Assembly (NCBI GenBank): GCA_937925385.1
Contig: CALEWN010000144.1
Coordinates: 1 to 10,389, forward strand
Direction of reading: 5' to 3'
Length of the DNA: 10,389 nt
From: an uncultured Senegalimassilia sp.
Lineage (GTDB): Bacteria > Actinomycetota > Coriobacteriia > Coriobacteriales > Eggerthellaceae
Positions 1-5,915 of the stretch are shown piece by piece; the stretch's first letter is position 1, and each line of letters starts with the position of its first letter. The translations under genes were made by a program, and so were the position numbers. The notes under the pieces were generated by a model, which was not told the DNA's origin, did not search any database, and was given only the letters and a program-made list of their open reading frames with translations.

Positions 1-891
1 TATCGCAAACAGGCCTGGCCGGGACATGACGTCGTGCTCGACATGAATTACACCGATATCGAAAAGACCTACCGCATTGTCCTTGGGGAAGGCGGGAGCC
101 GTGTTGAGACGACGCCGGCTGAGGGCTTCTCCTCGGGATTCACCACGCGCATCAATGTGCCTTTGAGTGTTTGGCGGTCGATTGCCGGTGGTGAAATCGC
201 TGGCGACGAGGCGCTGATGAAGCATCTGTACTCGGTTGAAGGCGACTTCGATCTGATGATGCATTGGGACGACTATTTCGGTGCGGCGCACAGCGCGGGT
301 GGGTCGGGTTCCGCTGCGAACGGAGGCTCCGCAGCGGACACGAACGCAATCGAGCCGAAAACCAACATGCTGCTGCTTTTGATTCCCTGGATCGTCTTCT
401 GGGTTGCAGCGGCAATCGATGGCTTCTGGGGAAGTTTGCTCAGCATTGCGATATGCGTGCTGTTGCCTGTTCTGATGCGTCGAACGAAGGCTACCTTGTA
501 CGACCAGATTTCCGCCCTGGCAGTTGGGGCGTGCTCCGTCGCGTTGCTGACCGGGGCGTCCTCTGCTCTGATTATTCCGGCGTCGTATTTCCTGTTCGGG
601 GCGATGTGGACAGTCACCTGCTTTGCCGAAGTGCCTCTGACCGCGCATTACTCGAAAAACAGTTACAACGGGGAAGCGGCGTTGCGCAACCCGATATTCA
701 TGAGGACGAACCGTATCCTGACCGCGGCGTGGGGCGTGCTGTACCTGATCACGCCCGTCTGGACGTATCTCATCATGCAAACGGATGCAGCCAGCCTTGT
801 CGGCGCGATCAACTCCATCCTCCCGGCGCTGCTGGGCGTGTTCACCGCCTGGTTCCAAAAGTGGTATCCCCGGCATATAGCTCGCGGATAG
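1..891 (+). CDS. SCP2-like domain / polytopic membrane protein, 5'-truncated
   Basis: The reading frame is open from the first base, so the gene starts upstream; a GTG at 34 is only an internal possibility. Of 296 visible residues, about 5-95 resemble an SCP-2-type lipid-binding domain: short strands, then a stretch with VPLSVWRSIAGGEI, an acidic linker and a strand around GDFDLMMHWDDYF, a pattern typical of the C-terminal half of this fold. A Gly/Ser/Ala linker (about 98-115) leads into some five to six hydrophobic segments between about 122 and 290, and the protein ends in a basic WYPRHIARG tail. I infer a membrane protein with a cytoplasmic lipid or hydrophobic-ligand domain. In some anaerobes I recall such modules following a flavodoxin or FMN-reductase domain; the missing 5' part could hold one, but that is unseen. 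The membrane part is clear; the SCP2 call is by pattern only. Confidence 0.6.
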   Translation, partial: YRKQAWPGHDVVLDMNYTDIEKTYRIVLGEGGSRVETTPAEGFSSGFTTRINVPLSVWRSIAGGEIAGDEALMKHLYSVEGDFDLMMHWDDYFGAAHSAGGSGSAANGGSAADTNAIEPKTNMLLLLIPWIVFWVAAAIDGFWGSLLSIAICVLLPVLMRRTKATLYDQISALAVGACSVALLTGASSALIIPASYFLFGAMWTVTCFAEVPLTAHYSKNSYNGEAALRNPIFMRTNRILTAAWGVLYLITPVWTYLIMQTDAASLVGAINSILPALLGVFTAWFQKWYPRHIARG

Positions 892-1077
892 CGGGATATG
901 GGGATTCGGGGGTCGCGGTGCCGGGCGCTGCCCTTGAGGTGATGGTGTCTGTACGTATGCTTACGTTCAATCATGCGCGGAAACAGCGTTTCTCCGCCTA
1001 TTTGAATAGCGGCACTGGGGCGAGCTCGAGCGATTTTATCCCCGATTTTGCCCCCAACGGGCGAAATCTTGTCCCCA

Positions 1078-1113
1078 AGAAACAAAAAGGCCACCGGCAA
1101 AAGCCGATGACCT
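1078..1113 (-). terminator. Rho-independent terminator of tRNA-Arg
   Basis: Read on the minus strand, AGGTCATCGGC and GCCGGTGGCCT form an 11-bp stem with two G-U pairs around a TTTT loop, followed by a T run. The same DNA read on the plus strand has two C-A mismatches, so the element is directional. It lies about 10 nt beyond the tRNA CCA end. Confidence 0.85.
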
Positions 1114-1122
1114 GGTGTTTCA

Positions 1123-1198
1123 TGGTGCCCCAGATACGATTCGAACGTACGACACCCGCTTTAGGAGAGCGGTGCTCTATCCCCTGAGCTACTGAGGC
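1123..1198 (-). tRNA. tRNA-Arg (anticodon CCU)
   Basis: The minus strand folds into a complete cloverleaf of 76 nt with an encoded CCA. The acceptor stem GCCTCAG/CTGGGGC has one G-U pair. The D stem is GCTC/GAGC, the anticodon stem CCGCT/AGCGG with loop CTCCTAA, and the T arm GTACG/CGTAT with loop TTCGAAT. Anticodon CCT reads the rare arginine codon AGG. A possible -10 (TACAAT, plus-strand 1208-1213) lies just upstream, but I see no good -35. A terminator follows directly, so it is a single-tRNA unit. Confidence 0.95.
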
Positions 1199-1315
1199 GC
1201 GCACATCATTGTAGCATTAAACCTTTTGACTCGTGCGCGTTCATGCCAATATCACGGGTTAAGCTTTCCGGAGGATTGTGCAAGGCTGCGCGTTGCGGAA
1301 GGAATCGTGCAGCGG

Positions 1316-1981
1316 CTACGCCTTTGCGAACTCAAGCAGCTGCGTGGGGTCGGAGATGATCGCGTCCGCCTGAGCTCCTTGCAGGGCGCTTGCGGGGTTG
1401 TAGCCCCAGTCAACGCCGATCGCATATGTTCCGGCATTATGGGCGACGAGCATGTCGCCGGCCGAATCACCCACGTAGGCGGTACGCTCGGGAGCGCTGT
1501 CCAGCTCGCGGATGGTTCGCAACAAACCGGTGGGGTTGGGCTTGCGGGGGATGTCTTCGCATTCCCCATGCAGCACCTCGAAGATATCGGGAAGGAATCG
1601 CGGGATGACGTCCTTCACGCCGCCTTCGTATTTGTTCGAGAGTACCGCGAGCTTGCATCCTTTCGCTTTCAGCTCGGCCAGCGTCTCGGGCATATGCGCG
1701 TAATGACGCGTGCGAGCGTGCCCAGTTTGGGGGTAAAGCGCCTTCCAGTATTCAAGCGCCTCGGCGCACACGGCCTCGGGGGTTCCTTCAGGTAGGGCAC
1801 GGTAAATCAGGCGTTGCGCGCCATCGCCTACGAAGCTGTGGATGGCGGCATCGGTGTGCGTGGGGTAGCCGAAATGGGTAAGCGTCTCGTTGGTGACATG
1901 GATGAGGTCGGGCATGGTGTCCAGGATGGTTCCGTCCAAGTCGAAGATGAACGTGTCGAATATCGGATGCGATTCGGTCAT
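1316..1981 (-). CDS. HAD-family phosphatase, phosphoglycolate phosphatase-like
   Basis: A 221-residue cytoplasmic hydrolase of the haloacid dehalogenase superfamily with all four motifs: I, DLDGT at 14-18 (nucleophile D14, general acid D16); II, S115 in LSNK; III, K147 in RKPNP; IV, GDSAGD at 171-176, which binds magnesium. A helical cap lies between motifs I and II (about 20-95), as in the Gph/PGMB group, whose members remove phosphate from 2-phosphoglycolate or small sugar phosphates. Length matches the family. I chose the ATG at 1979-1981 because AGGAGG lies 6 nt upstream; the frame stays open further 5', but only through tRNA-Gly, which is not coding. The gene sits directly behind the tRNA-Gly terminator with no visible promoter, so it may depend on read-through. 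The substrate cannot be read from sequence; pyrophosphatase PpaX-like activity is an alternative. Confidence 0.85.
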   Translation of the reverse strand: MTESHPIFDTFIFDLDGTILDTMPDLIHVTNETLTHFGYPTHTDAAIHSFVGDGAQRLIYRALPEGTPEAVCAEALEYWKALYPQTGHARTRHYAHMPETLAELKAKGCKLAVLSNKYEGGVKDVIPRFLPDIFEVLHGECEDIPRKPNPTGLLRTIRELDSAPERTAYVGDSAGDMLVAHNAGTYAIGVDWGYNPASALQGAQADAIISDPTQLLEFAKA

Positions 1982-1991
1982 CGTTGCCTCC

Positions 1992-2024
1992 TGAAAATGA
2001 AAACGACGGCTCTGGGCCGTCGTT
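1992..2024 (-). terminator. Terminator hairpin between tRNA-Gly and phosphatase gene
   Basis: On the minus strand a perfect 9-bp stem AACGACGGC/GCCGTCGTT around a 5-nt loop is followed by TTTTCATTTTC. It starts 10 nt after the tRNA-Gly CCA and its T tract abuts the Shine-Dalgarno of the phosphatase gene, so it both ends the tRNA transcript and lies in the leader of the next gene. Confidence 0.8.
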
Positions 2025-2033
2025 GATGATCGA

Positions 2034-2108
2034 TGGAGCGGGTGACGGGACTCGAACCCGCGAATGCGAGCTTGGGAAGCTCGTGCCTTACCACTTGGCG
2101 ACACCCGC
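2034..2108 (-). tRNA. tRNA-Gly (anticodon CCC)
   Basis: The minus strand gives a full cloverleaf of 75 nt with an encoded CCA. The acceptor stem is GCGGGTG/CACCCGC, the D stem GCC/GGC with a GTGGTAA-type loop, the anticodon stem CGAGC/GCTCG with loop TTCCCAA, and the T arm GCGGG/CCCGT with loop TTCGAGT. The anticodon is CCC, which reads GGG. It has its own promoter and terminator. Confidence 0.96.
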
Positions 2109-2144
2109 ATGCTTGGTAGGCGCTCCTTGCCATACCGTGTGGGC

Positions 2145-2175
2145 ATTATAGCCTAAAACGCGCTAATGATAGCAA
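2145..2175 (-). promoter_or_regulatory. Promoter of tRNA-Gly
   Basis: On the minus strand a perfect TATAAT (plus-strand 2145-2150) is preceded after 19 nt by TTGCTA (2170-2175). The -35 is weak and the spacing slightly long, but the -10 is consensus. The predicted start lies about 30 nt before the tRNA 5' end. Confidence 0.65.
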
Positions 2176-2213
2176 GGAATGGCGAACACACGCGACATTG
2201 CCCACACGTGGGC

Positions 2214-2540
2214 TTATGAGTACGGGTCGAACGGCCAGGCGGGGGCTTTGCGCGGAATGGCGATGCTTGCTGGCTCAAATTGCTCGAACAGCAGCTCTTG
2301 CGGTGTGGTTTCTAGGGCGTCGGCAAGCTCTTCGACCATTGAAAGGCGGACATTGGCCGTGCCTTTCTCGATCTTGTTAAGCTGCGGTCTCCCAATGCCG
2401 ACCATGGCCGCGAAGCAGGTTTTGTTGATTCGTCCCCGTTCGCGCAGTCGCTTCACGTTACGGCCAAGCGTGACGGCCATCCTCGGTTCGTCGGTCGGCA
2501 CGTTTGCCAGCTCATCGATATGTGGCACGGAAGTCTGCAT
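2214..2540 (-). CDS. XRE-family HTH transcriptional regulator
   Basis: A 108-residue protein whose centre (about 25-83) is a Cro/CI-type helix-turn-helix domain: LGRNVKRLRERGRINKTCFAAMVGIG, then RPQLNKIEKGTANVRLSMVEELADALE, where RPQLNKIEKG is the typical recognition-helix region. The N-terminal 20 residues and the C-terminal tail (about 84-108, Pro/Phe-rich) fit no domain I know. It is a cytoplasmic DNA-binding protein, probably a dimer. The ATG at 2538-2540 has no evident Shine-Dalgarno; a second ATG at residue 21 would start right at the DNA-binding domain, so the start is uncertain. Four GTTAC/GTAAC-like half-sites lie just upstream, suggesting autoregulation. No toxin or other partner gene is adjacent. 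Confidence 0.8.
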   Translation of the reverse strand: MQTSVPHIDELANVPTDEPRMAVTLGRNVKRLRERGRINKTCFAAMVGIGRPQLNKIEKGTANVRLSMVEELADALETTPQELLFEQFEPASIAIPRKAPAWPFDPYS

Positions 2541-2573
2541 GAATCGAGCGTAACGGCACGATTACGCAACGCT

Positions 2574-2589
2574 GTAACCCAGCGGTTAC
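2574..2589. promoter_or_regulatory. Inverted repeat upstream of XRE gene, candidate operator
   Basis: GTAACC-CAGC-GGTTAC is a perfect 6-4-6 dyad lying 34-49 bp before the XRE start codon. A second looser pair, CGTAA (2549-2553) and TTACG (2562-2566), lies nearer the gene, giving four similar half-sites in about 40 bp. The spacing suits a small HTH dimer. Operator function is inferred. Confidence 0.45.
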
Positions 2590-2711
2590 GTTTCAGGGGT
2601 ATTTTCGGAAATAGTAAGAATTCAATCTTCTATGGCAGAGGGGTAACATGAGCTCCCGTGAACACCCTGTTTCGGCCGCATGCCATTTTTATGGTTGTCA
2701 ATCTGGGATGA

Positions 2712-2889
2712 TACAATGCACGATGATTAATTGGGGTTTGATGCGCGGATGCAAGCCGTTTGTCAAGCCATCGAAGGAAAGTTGAGATCGGGCAGCGTAG
2801 GCACCATGCCGGTGGGGAGCCGCATGGAATCTGTGCGGTGCGGAAGAAGGTAACGCAGGCCCGAACGGACTGCTGTGAGGAGATTTTGC
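2712..2889 (+). promoter_or_regulatory. Probable -10 and long leader of the LCP gene
   Basis: TACAAT (2712-2717) is a good -10, but no convincing -35 lies 16-18 bp upstream; TTGTCA at 2695-2700 is too close. If transcription starts near 2724, the leader is about 165 nt. It can fold: GGTTTG (2735-2740) can pair with CAAGCC at 2752-2757 or alternatively at 2764-2769, and GCCGCA/TGCGGT form a stem around 2819-2839. GAGGAGA at 2877-2883 is the ribosome site. It matches no riboswitch class I could recognise. Confidence 0.4.
2727..2741 (+). repeat. Shared 15-mer TTAATTGGGGTWTGA, copy 1
   Basis: This copy begins 9 nt after the TACAAT -10 of the LCP gene. A copy matching at 14 of 15 positions occurs in the same orientation 11 nt after the ferredoxin -10. 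Both would lie at the very start of the transcript. Confidence 0.5.
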
Positions 2890-4371
2890 ATGGCATTCAA
2901 AAAGAACCGCCGTCCCCAAGCGAACGATCCGCTAGCTTCCCAAGTGCCTGCCGGCTATCGCCCGGCGTTCACGCCCGGCTCCCAAGGCCCCGGCGCGAAC
3001 AATGCGTTTCGCAATCAGGCGGGCGCATCGCAGTATTCGCGCTCGAATCCGCAGTATTCATCGCAGCGTTCGCGCAAGTCGGGCAAGGGCAAGAAAATCG
3101 CCCTCGGCGTGTGCTGCGCGCTGGTCGTCGCCCTTATCGGATGCGGAACCGCGTTCGCCGTATGGTACAACAATGTGAGCAGCCAGCTGAATACGGGTGG
3201 TAAGACGTCCGAGGAATTGGAGAACATCAACGAGCAGTTGGTCAGCACCGACTTCAATGAGCCGTTCTACATGATGCTGATCGGTTCGGACAAGCGCGAG
3301 GGCGATGACGAAGGCGGTGCCCGTTCCGACACGAACATCGTGGTGCGCGTCGATCCGGTCTCCAACCAAGCAACGCTCGTGTCCATCCCTCGCGACACCA
3401 TGATCGATATCGACGGCTATGGCACGAACAAGTTCAACGCTGCATACAACTACGGCGGCGCCGCGGCAACCATCCGCGAGGCAACCCAGCTCACCGGCGT
3501 CAGCATCTCGCATTATGCCGAAGTCAGCTTCGATGAGCTGATCAGCCTGGTCGACGCGGTCGGCGGCGTGGACGTTATGGTGGATGAGCGCATCGACGAT
3601 ACCGATGCCGACAACACCACCGATCACCCTGAGAACCCGCGCATCATCATCGAGGCAGGTGAACAGCATCTTAACGGCGAACAGGCCCTGGTGTTCGCTC
3701 GTAGCCGCGCCTATGTTGATGGCGACTTCACGCGTACGGCCAACCAGCGCAAGCTCATCCAGGCTCTCGTGGACAAGGTGCTGGCGCTGCCCGTCACCGA
3801 GTTGCCCGGCGTTATCCAGGCCGCGGCGAAGTGTGTCACCACGGATATGAAGGTGAGCGACATCATTTCATTGGCGCAGCAGTTCAAGGACGATGGCGAT
3901 TTGGCCATGTATTCCGCAATGCTGCCTTCCATCACCGGCTATGTCGACGGCGTTTCCTACGTGTTCGCCGACGAGGACAAGGTCACCGAGATGATGAAGG
4001 TCGTCGATCAAGGCGGCGATCCCAGCGGTATCACCGGCTCTACTAGCAAGCTTGCGCAGCAATATGGTGCCGGGTCCTCTGTCGGCGGTTCTTCCACGGG
4101 TGGCGCTGCTACGGGTAGCGGAATGTACGCCGGCAACGATTACGCTACAGGTGGTACATCTGCGTATAGCGGCGGCTACTCCGCAAGTAGTGCGGGGTCG
4201 TCATCCTACCACGGCGGTTCAACGGGCGGCTATGCCGATACGTCGTCTAGCGCGTCTGGCGCCGGAACGGGCGGGTATGCCGGCGCGGCATCCACCGGCG
4301 GTTCCGCTAGCTCGTATGGCACCGGTGGTTACGCAACGGGTACGGGCACCGGTGCAAGCTCTGCCAATTAA
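2890..4371 (+). CDS. LytR-CpsA-Psr (LCP) family envelope protein with Gly/Ser-rich tail
   Basis: A 493-residue membrane-anchored protein. Residues 1-69 are a basic, Gln/Ser/Pro-rich cytoplasmic part; 70-92 form one membrane helix; the extracytoplasmic LCP domain spans about 125-320. LCP hallmarks: IGSDKR (131-136), RSDTNIVVRVD (145-155), SIPRDTMIDIDGYG with NKFNAAYNYGG (165-190), and FARSRAYVDGDFTRTANQRKLIQALVDKV (269-297, including the conserved arginines and the DFxRxxNQ motif). Family members transfer undecaprenyl-phosphate-linked polymers to peptidoglycan. The last ~100 residues (394-493) are low complexity, rich in Gly, Ser, Thr, Ala and Tyr with repeated TGGY units, and belong to no catalytic domain. 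The ATG at 2890 is chosen because GAGGAGA lies 6 nt upstream; an in-frame GTG at 2875 lacks such a site. It converges on galE across two terminators. Family assignment is secure; the polymer is unknown. Confidence 0.93.
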   Translation: MAFKKNRRPQANDPLASQVPAGYRPAFTPGSQGPGANNAFRNQAGASQYSRSNPQYSSQRSRKSGKGKKIALGVCCALVVALIGCGTAFAVWYNNVSSQLNTGGKTSEELENINEQLVSTDFNEPFYMMLIGSDKREGDDEGGARSDTNIVVRVDPVSNQATLVSIPRDTMIDIDGYGTNKFNAAYNYGGAAATIREATQLTGVSISHYAEVSFDELISLVDAVGGVDVMVDERIDDTDADNTTDHPENPRIIIEAGEQHLNGEQALVFARSRAYVDGDFTRTANQRKLIQALVDKVLALPVTELPGVIQAAAKCVTTDMKVSDIISLAQQFKDDGDLAMYSAMLPSITGYVDGVSYVFADEDKVTEMMKVVDQGGDPSGITGSTSKLAQQYGAGSSVGGSSTGGAATGSGMYAGNDYATGGTSAYSGGYSASSAGSSSYHGGSTGGYADTSSSASGAGTGGYAGAASTGGSASSYGTGGYATGTGTGASSAN

Positions 4372-4392
4372 CGCTTCCGCCTATATGGCGAT

Positions 4393-4428
4393 AAAAAGGA
4401 CGCAGCTCAGCGCTGCGTCCTTTTTGCT
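4393..4428. terminator. Strong terminator after the LCP gene
   Basis: A 14-bp perfect stem, 4393-4406 with 4412-4425, encloses TCAGC. Both ends carry an A5/T5 run, so it can act on either strand: on plus it ends the LCP transcript 21 nt after the stop codon, on minus it could back up the galE terminator. Confidence 0.92.
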
Positions 4429-4435
4429 TTCCGAC

Positions 4436-4473
4436 GAAAAGGGCTCGCAATCCAAATGGGATTACGAGCCCTT
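4436..4473 (-). terminator. Terminator of galE
   Basis: The arms AAGGGCTCG/CGAGCCCTT plus AATCC/GGATT, with one C-A mismatch between them, make a long hairpin with a 5-nt loop. On the minus strand the stem runs into TTTTC. It lies 25 nt beyond the galE stop codon. Confidence 0.8.
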
Positions 4474-4497
4474 GTGCGATTAACGGTGGATATCGGG

Positions 4498-5637
4498 TTA
4501 TTGCTCGGTGGCGTATCCGTCGGGGTTCATGGACTGCCAACGCCAGCTGTCGGCGCACATGCGGTCAAGATCGTACTCGGCGACCCAGCCCAGCTCGGTG
4601 CGTGCCTTGTCGCAAGCGGCGTAGTTGGTGGCAACGTCGCCGGCACGGCGCGGTTTGATCTGGTAGGGGATCTCGTGGCCGCAGGCCTTCTCGAACGCGT
4701 GCACGACATCGAGCACGCTCGAGCCCTTGCCGGTGCCCAGGTTGAAGATGCCCACGCCGCGGCGGCTGCCGTCGGCTGCCGCTTCGCCTTCCAGCGACCC
4801 TAGGCCCAGCGCCTTGCCGGTGCCCACTTTGCCGCCCATCCACTCGAGTGCCGCCACATGACCGCGGGCCAGGTCGACCACGTGGATGTAGTCGCGCACG
4901 CCCGTGCCGTCCGGGGTGTCGTAGTCGTCGCCGAACACGCCGACGCACTCCAGCTTGCCCACGGCAACCTGGGCGACGTAGGGCAGCAGGTTGTTCGGGA
5001 TGCCCTTCGGATCCTCGCCGATCAGGCCGCTCTCATGCGCGCCGATGGGGTTGAAGTAGCGCAGCAGCACGACGTTCCACTCGTTGTCGCCCACGTACAG
5101 GTCGGTGAGCACCTGCTCGAGCATGCTCTTGGTCCACCCGTAGGGGTTGGTGCAGTCGTGCTTGGGGCATTCCTCGGTGATCGGGATGAATTCGGGCTCG
5201 CCGTACACCGTTGCGCTGCTGGAGAACACGATGTTCTTCACGCCGTGGTTGCGCGCCACGTCGCACAGCACCAGCGTGCCGGCGATGTTGTTCCAGTAAT
5301 ACTCCAGCGGCTTCTGCACGCTTTCGCCCACTGCTTTGAAGCCGGCGAAGTGGATGATGGCGTCAACGTCGTTCTCGGCGAAGATGGCGTCAAGCGCCTC
5401 GCGATCCAAGATGTTCTGCTTATAGAAACGCAGCTGAGCGTTGTCGGCGTCGATCCCGCAAATCTTGCGGATGCGGTCGACGGCGGTCTGGCTGGAATTG
5501 CTCAGGTCATCGACGATGACCACGCTATAGCCTCGCTGGATCAGCTCGACGCAGGTGTGGCTGCCGATGAACCCGGCACCGCCCGTGACCAGGATGCTCA
5601 GGTCCTTATGGTCTTTTGCCAGTCCCTTGTTTGCCAT
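4498..5637 (-). CDS. galE: UDP-glucose 4-epimerase
   Basis: A 379-residue cytoplasmic short-chain dehydrogenase-type epimerase interconverting UDP-glucose and UDP-galactose through a tightly bound NAD. The Rossmann start TGGAGFIGSH is at 18-27, the nucleotide-binding HFAGFKAVGESV at 96-107, the catalytic serine S141 in SSSATVYGEP and Y166-x3-K170 in NPYGWTK; RYFNPIGA (193-200) and GVRDYIHVVDLA (246-257) are typical of GalE. It is about 40 residues longer than E. coli GalE (338): roughly 11 extra at the N-terminus and an added Gly/Glu/Ala-rich segment near 273-293. AAGGAG lies 5 nt before the ATG at 5637. The residue aligned with E. coli Y299 (human C307), which limits acceptance of N-acetylated sugars, is N338. 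It probably supplies galactosyl or N-acetylgalactosaminyl donors for surface glycans and galactose use. I see no clear promoter. Confidence 0.95.
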   Translation of the reverse strand: MANKGLAKDHKDLSILVTGGAGFIGSHTCVELIQRGYSVVIVDDLSNSSQTAVDRIRKICGIDADNAQLRFYKQNILDREALDAIFAENDVDAIIHFAGFKAVGESVQKPLEYYWNNIAGTLVLCDVARNHGVKNIVFSSSATVYGEPEFIPITEECPKHDCTNPYGWTKSMLEQVLTDLYVGDNEWNVVLLRYFNPIGAHESGLIGEDPKGIPNNLLPYVAQVAVGKLECVGVFGDDYDTPDGTGVRDYIHVVDLARGHVAALEWMGGKVGTGKALGLGSLEGEAAADGSRRGVGIFNLGTGKGSSVLDVVHAFEKACGHEIPYQIKPRRAGDVATNYAACDKARTELGWVAEYDLDRMCADSWRWQSMNPDGYATEQ

Positions 5638-5819
5638 GAAAGCTCCTTATCCTTTGAGCAGGTTTTCCCTGTACGCGCGAACGCATTCTCGTGTGCTTCA
5701 TGGTAGCAGCATGGCGGTCTCTTGCATGTAAAGAGTTCGAAAGTAACACGCATGTACGGCGCGGCAAAGGAGGCGACGTCGGTCAGTGCAAAAAGCCGAA
5801 CGCTCGTTGCGGATTGTTG

Positions 5820-5848
5820 AAATTATTCTTGACCAAGGACAATAATTT
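5820..5848. promoter_or_regulatory. AT-rich inverted repeat over a promoter, candidate operator
   Basis: AAATTATT (5820-5827) and AATAATTT (5841-5848) form a perfect 8-bp inverted repeat with a 13-bp spacer that contains the -35 box TTGACC. It lies in an AT-rich island in otherwise GC-rich DNA. A repressor bound here would block the promoter; no regulator can be named from the sequence. Confidence 0.45.
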
Positions 5849-5856
5849 GGTATTCT
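5829..5856 (+). promoter_or_regulatory. Promoter of the short leader-peptide transcript
   Basis: TTGACC (5829-5834), a 16-bp spacer and TATTCT (5851-5856) make a plausible vegetative promoter. The predicted start near 5863 leaves only about 14 nt before the small reading frame. The 190 bp between galE and this site (5638-5828) show nothing else I can identify. Confidence 0.6.
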
Positions 5857-5876
5857 ATTCTCAGTTGGAGATAACA

Positions 5877-5915
5877 ATGCTTCGACATCTCCTCCCCCTC
5901 GTTTCACTCGTCTGA
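5877..5915 (+). CDS. 12-residue Leu-rich peptide, possible orphan leader peptide
   Basis: A reading frame of 12 codons encodes MLRHLLPLVSLV: five leucines (four by CTC), two valines, one arginine and one histidine. GGAG lies 6 nt upstream of the ATG, and a promoter about 20 nt before that. Its TGA stop forms the first bases of the terminator stem downstream, the geometry seen in translation-controlled attenuators. GGAGAT at the ribosome site can also pair with ATCTCC within codons 4-6, which could hide the start. Leu/Val-rich leader peptides are known before ilv and leu operons, but no such gene follows on this strand; the next gene is convergent. It may be a leader whose operon was lost, a small regulatory RNA with a coupled peptide, or a tiny membrane-active peptide. 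Translation is inferred, not proven. Confidence 0.5.
   Translation: MLRHLLPLVSLV

Noticed and set aside
977..998. Bulged hairpin downstream of the membrane gene (GCGGAAAC/GTTTCTCCGC)
   Set aside because: A 2-nt bulge and no T run; too weak to call as terminator.
1002..1014. 13-mer TTGAATAGCGGCA repeated at 9146-9158
   Set aside because: A pair of identical 13-mers is expected by chance at about this rate in a 10-kb window, and the flanks do not match.
264..1187. Long plus-strand reading frame of 307 codons overlapping the SCP2/membrane gene and tRNA-Arg
   Set aside because: It runs in another frame over the membrane gene and reads antisense through the terminator and tRNA-Arg; composition is Arg/Gly-rich shadow and there is no ribosome site.
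1982..2146. N-terminal extension of the phosphatase frame to 276 residues
   Set aside because: The added part is the translation of tRNA-Gly and its terminator; the strong AGGAGG is at the internal ATG.
2204..2217. GCCCAC-AC-GTGGGC inverted repeat at the end of the XRE gene
   Set aside because: The loop is too short and no T run follows on either strand; not a convincing terminator.
2648..2785. 45-codon plus-strand frame with four cysteines preceded by GAGGGG
   Set aside because: It overlaps the probable LCP -10 and leader start; no recognisable motif. A real leader frame cannot be excluded, but the support is weak.
2790..2880. Cobalamin-riboswitch-like string in the LCP leader (GCAGGCCCG followed by ACTG)
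   Set aside because: The rest of the conserved B12-box core and its order are missing, and an LCP gene is not an expected target.
3058..3669. 203-codon minus-strand frame opposite the LCP gene
   Set aside because: Antisense shadow of the LCP domain, with no ribosome site or known motif.
4858..5706. 282-codon plus-strand frame opposite galE
   Set aside because: It is the antisense of galE, whose motifs are all intact; valine/alanine-rich shadow composition.
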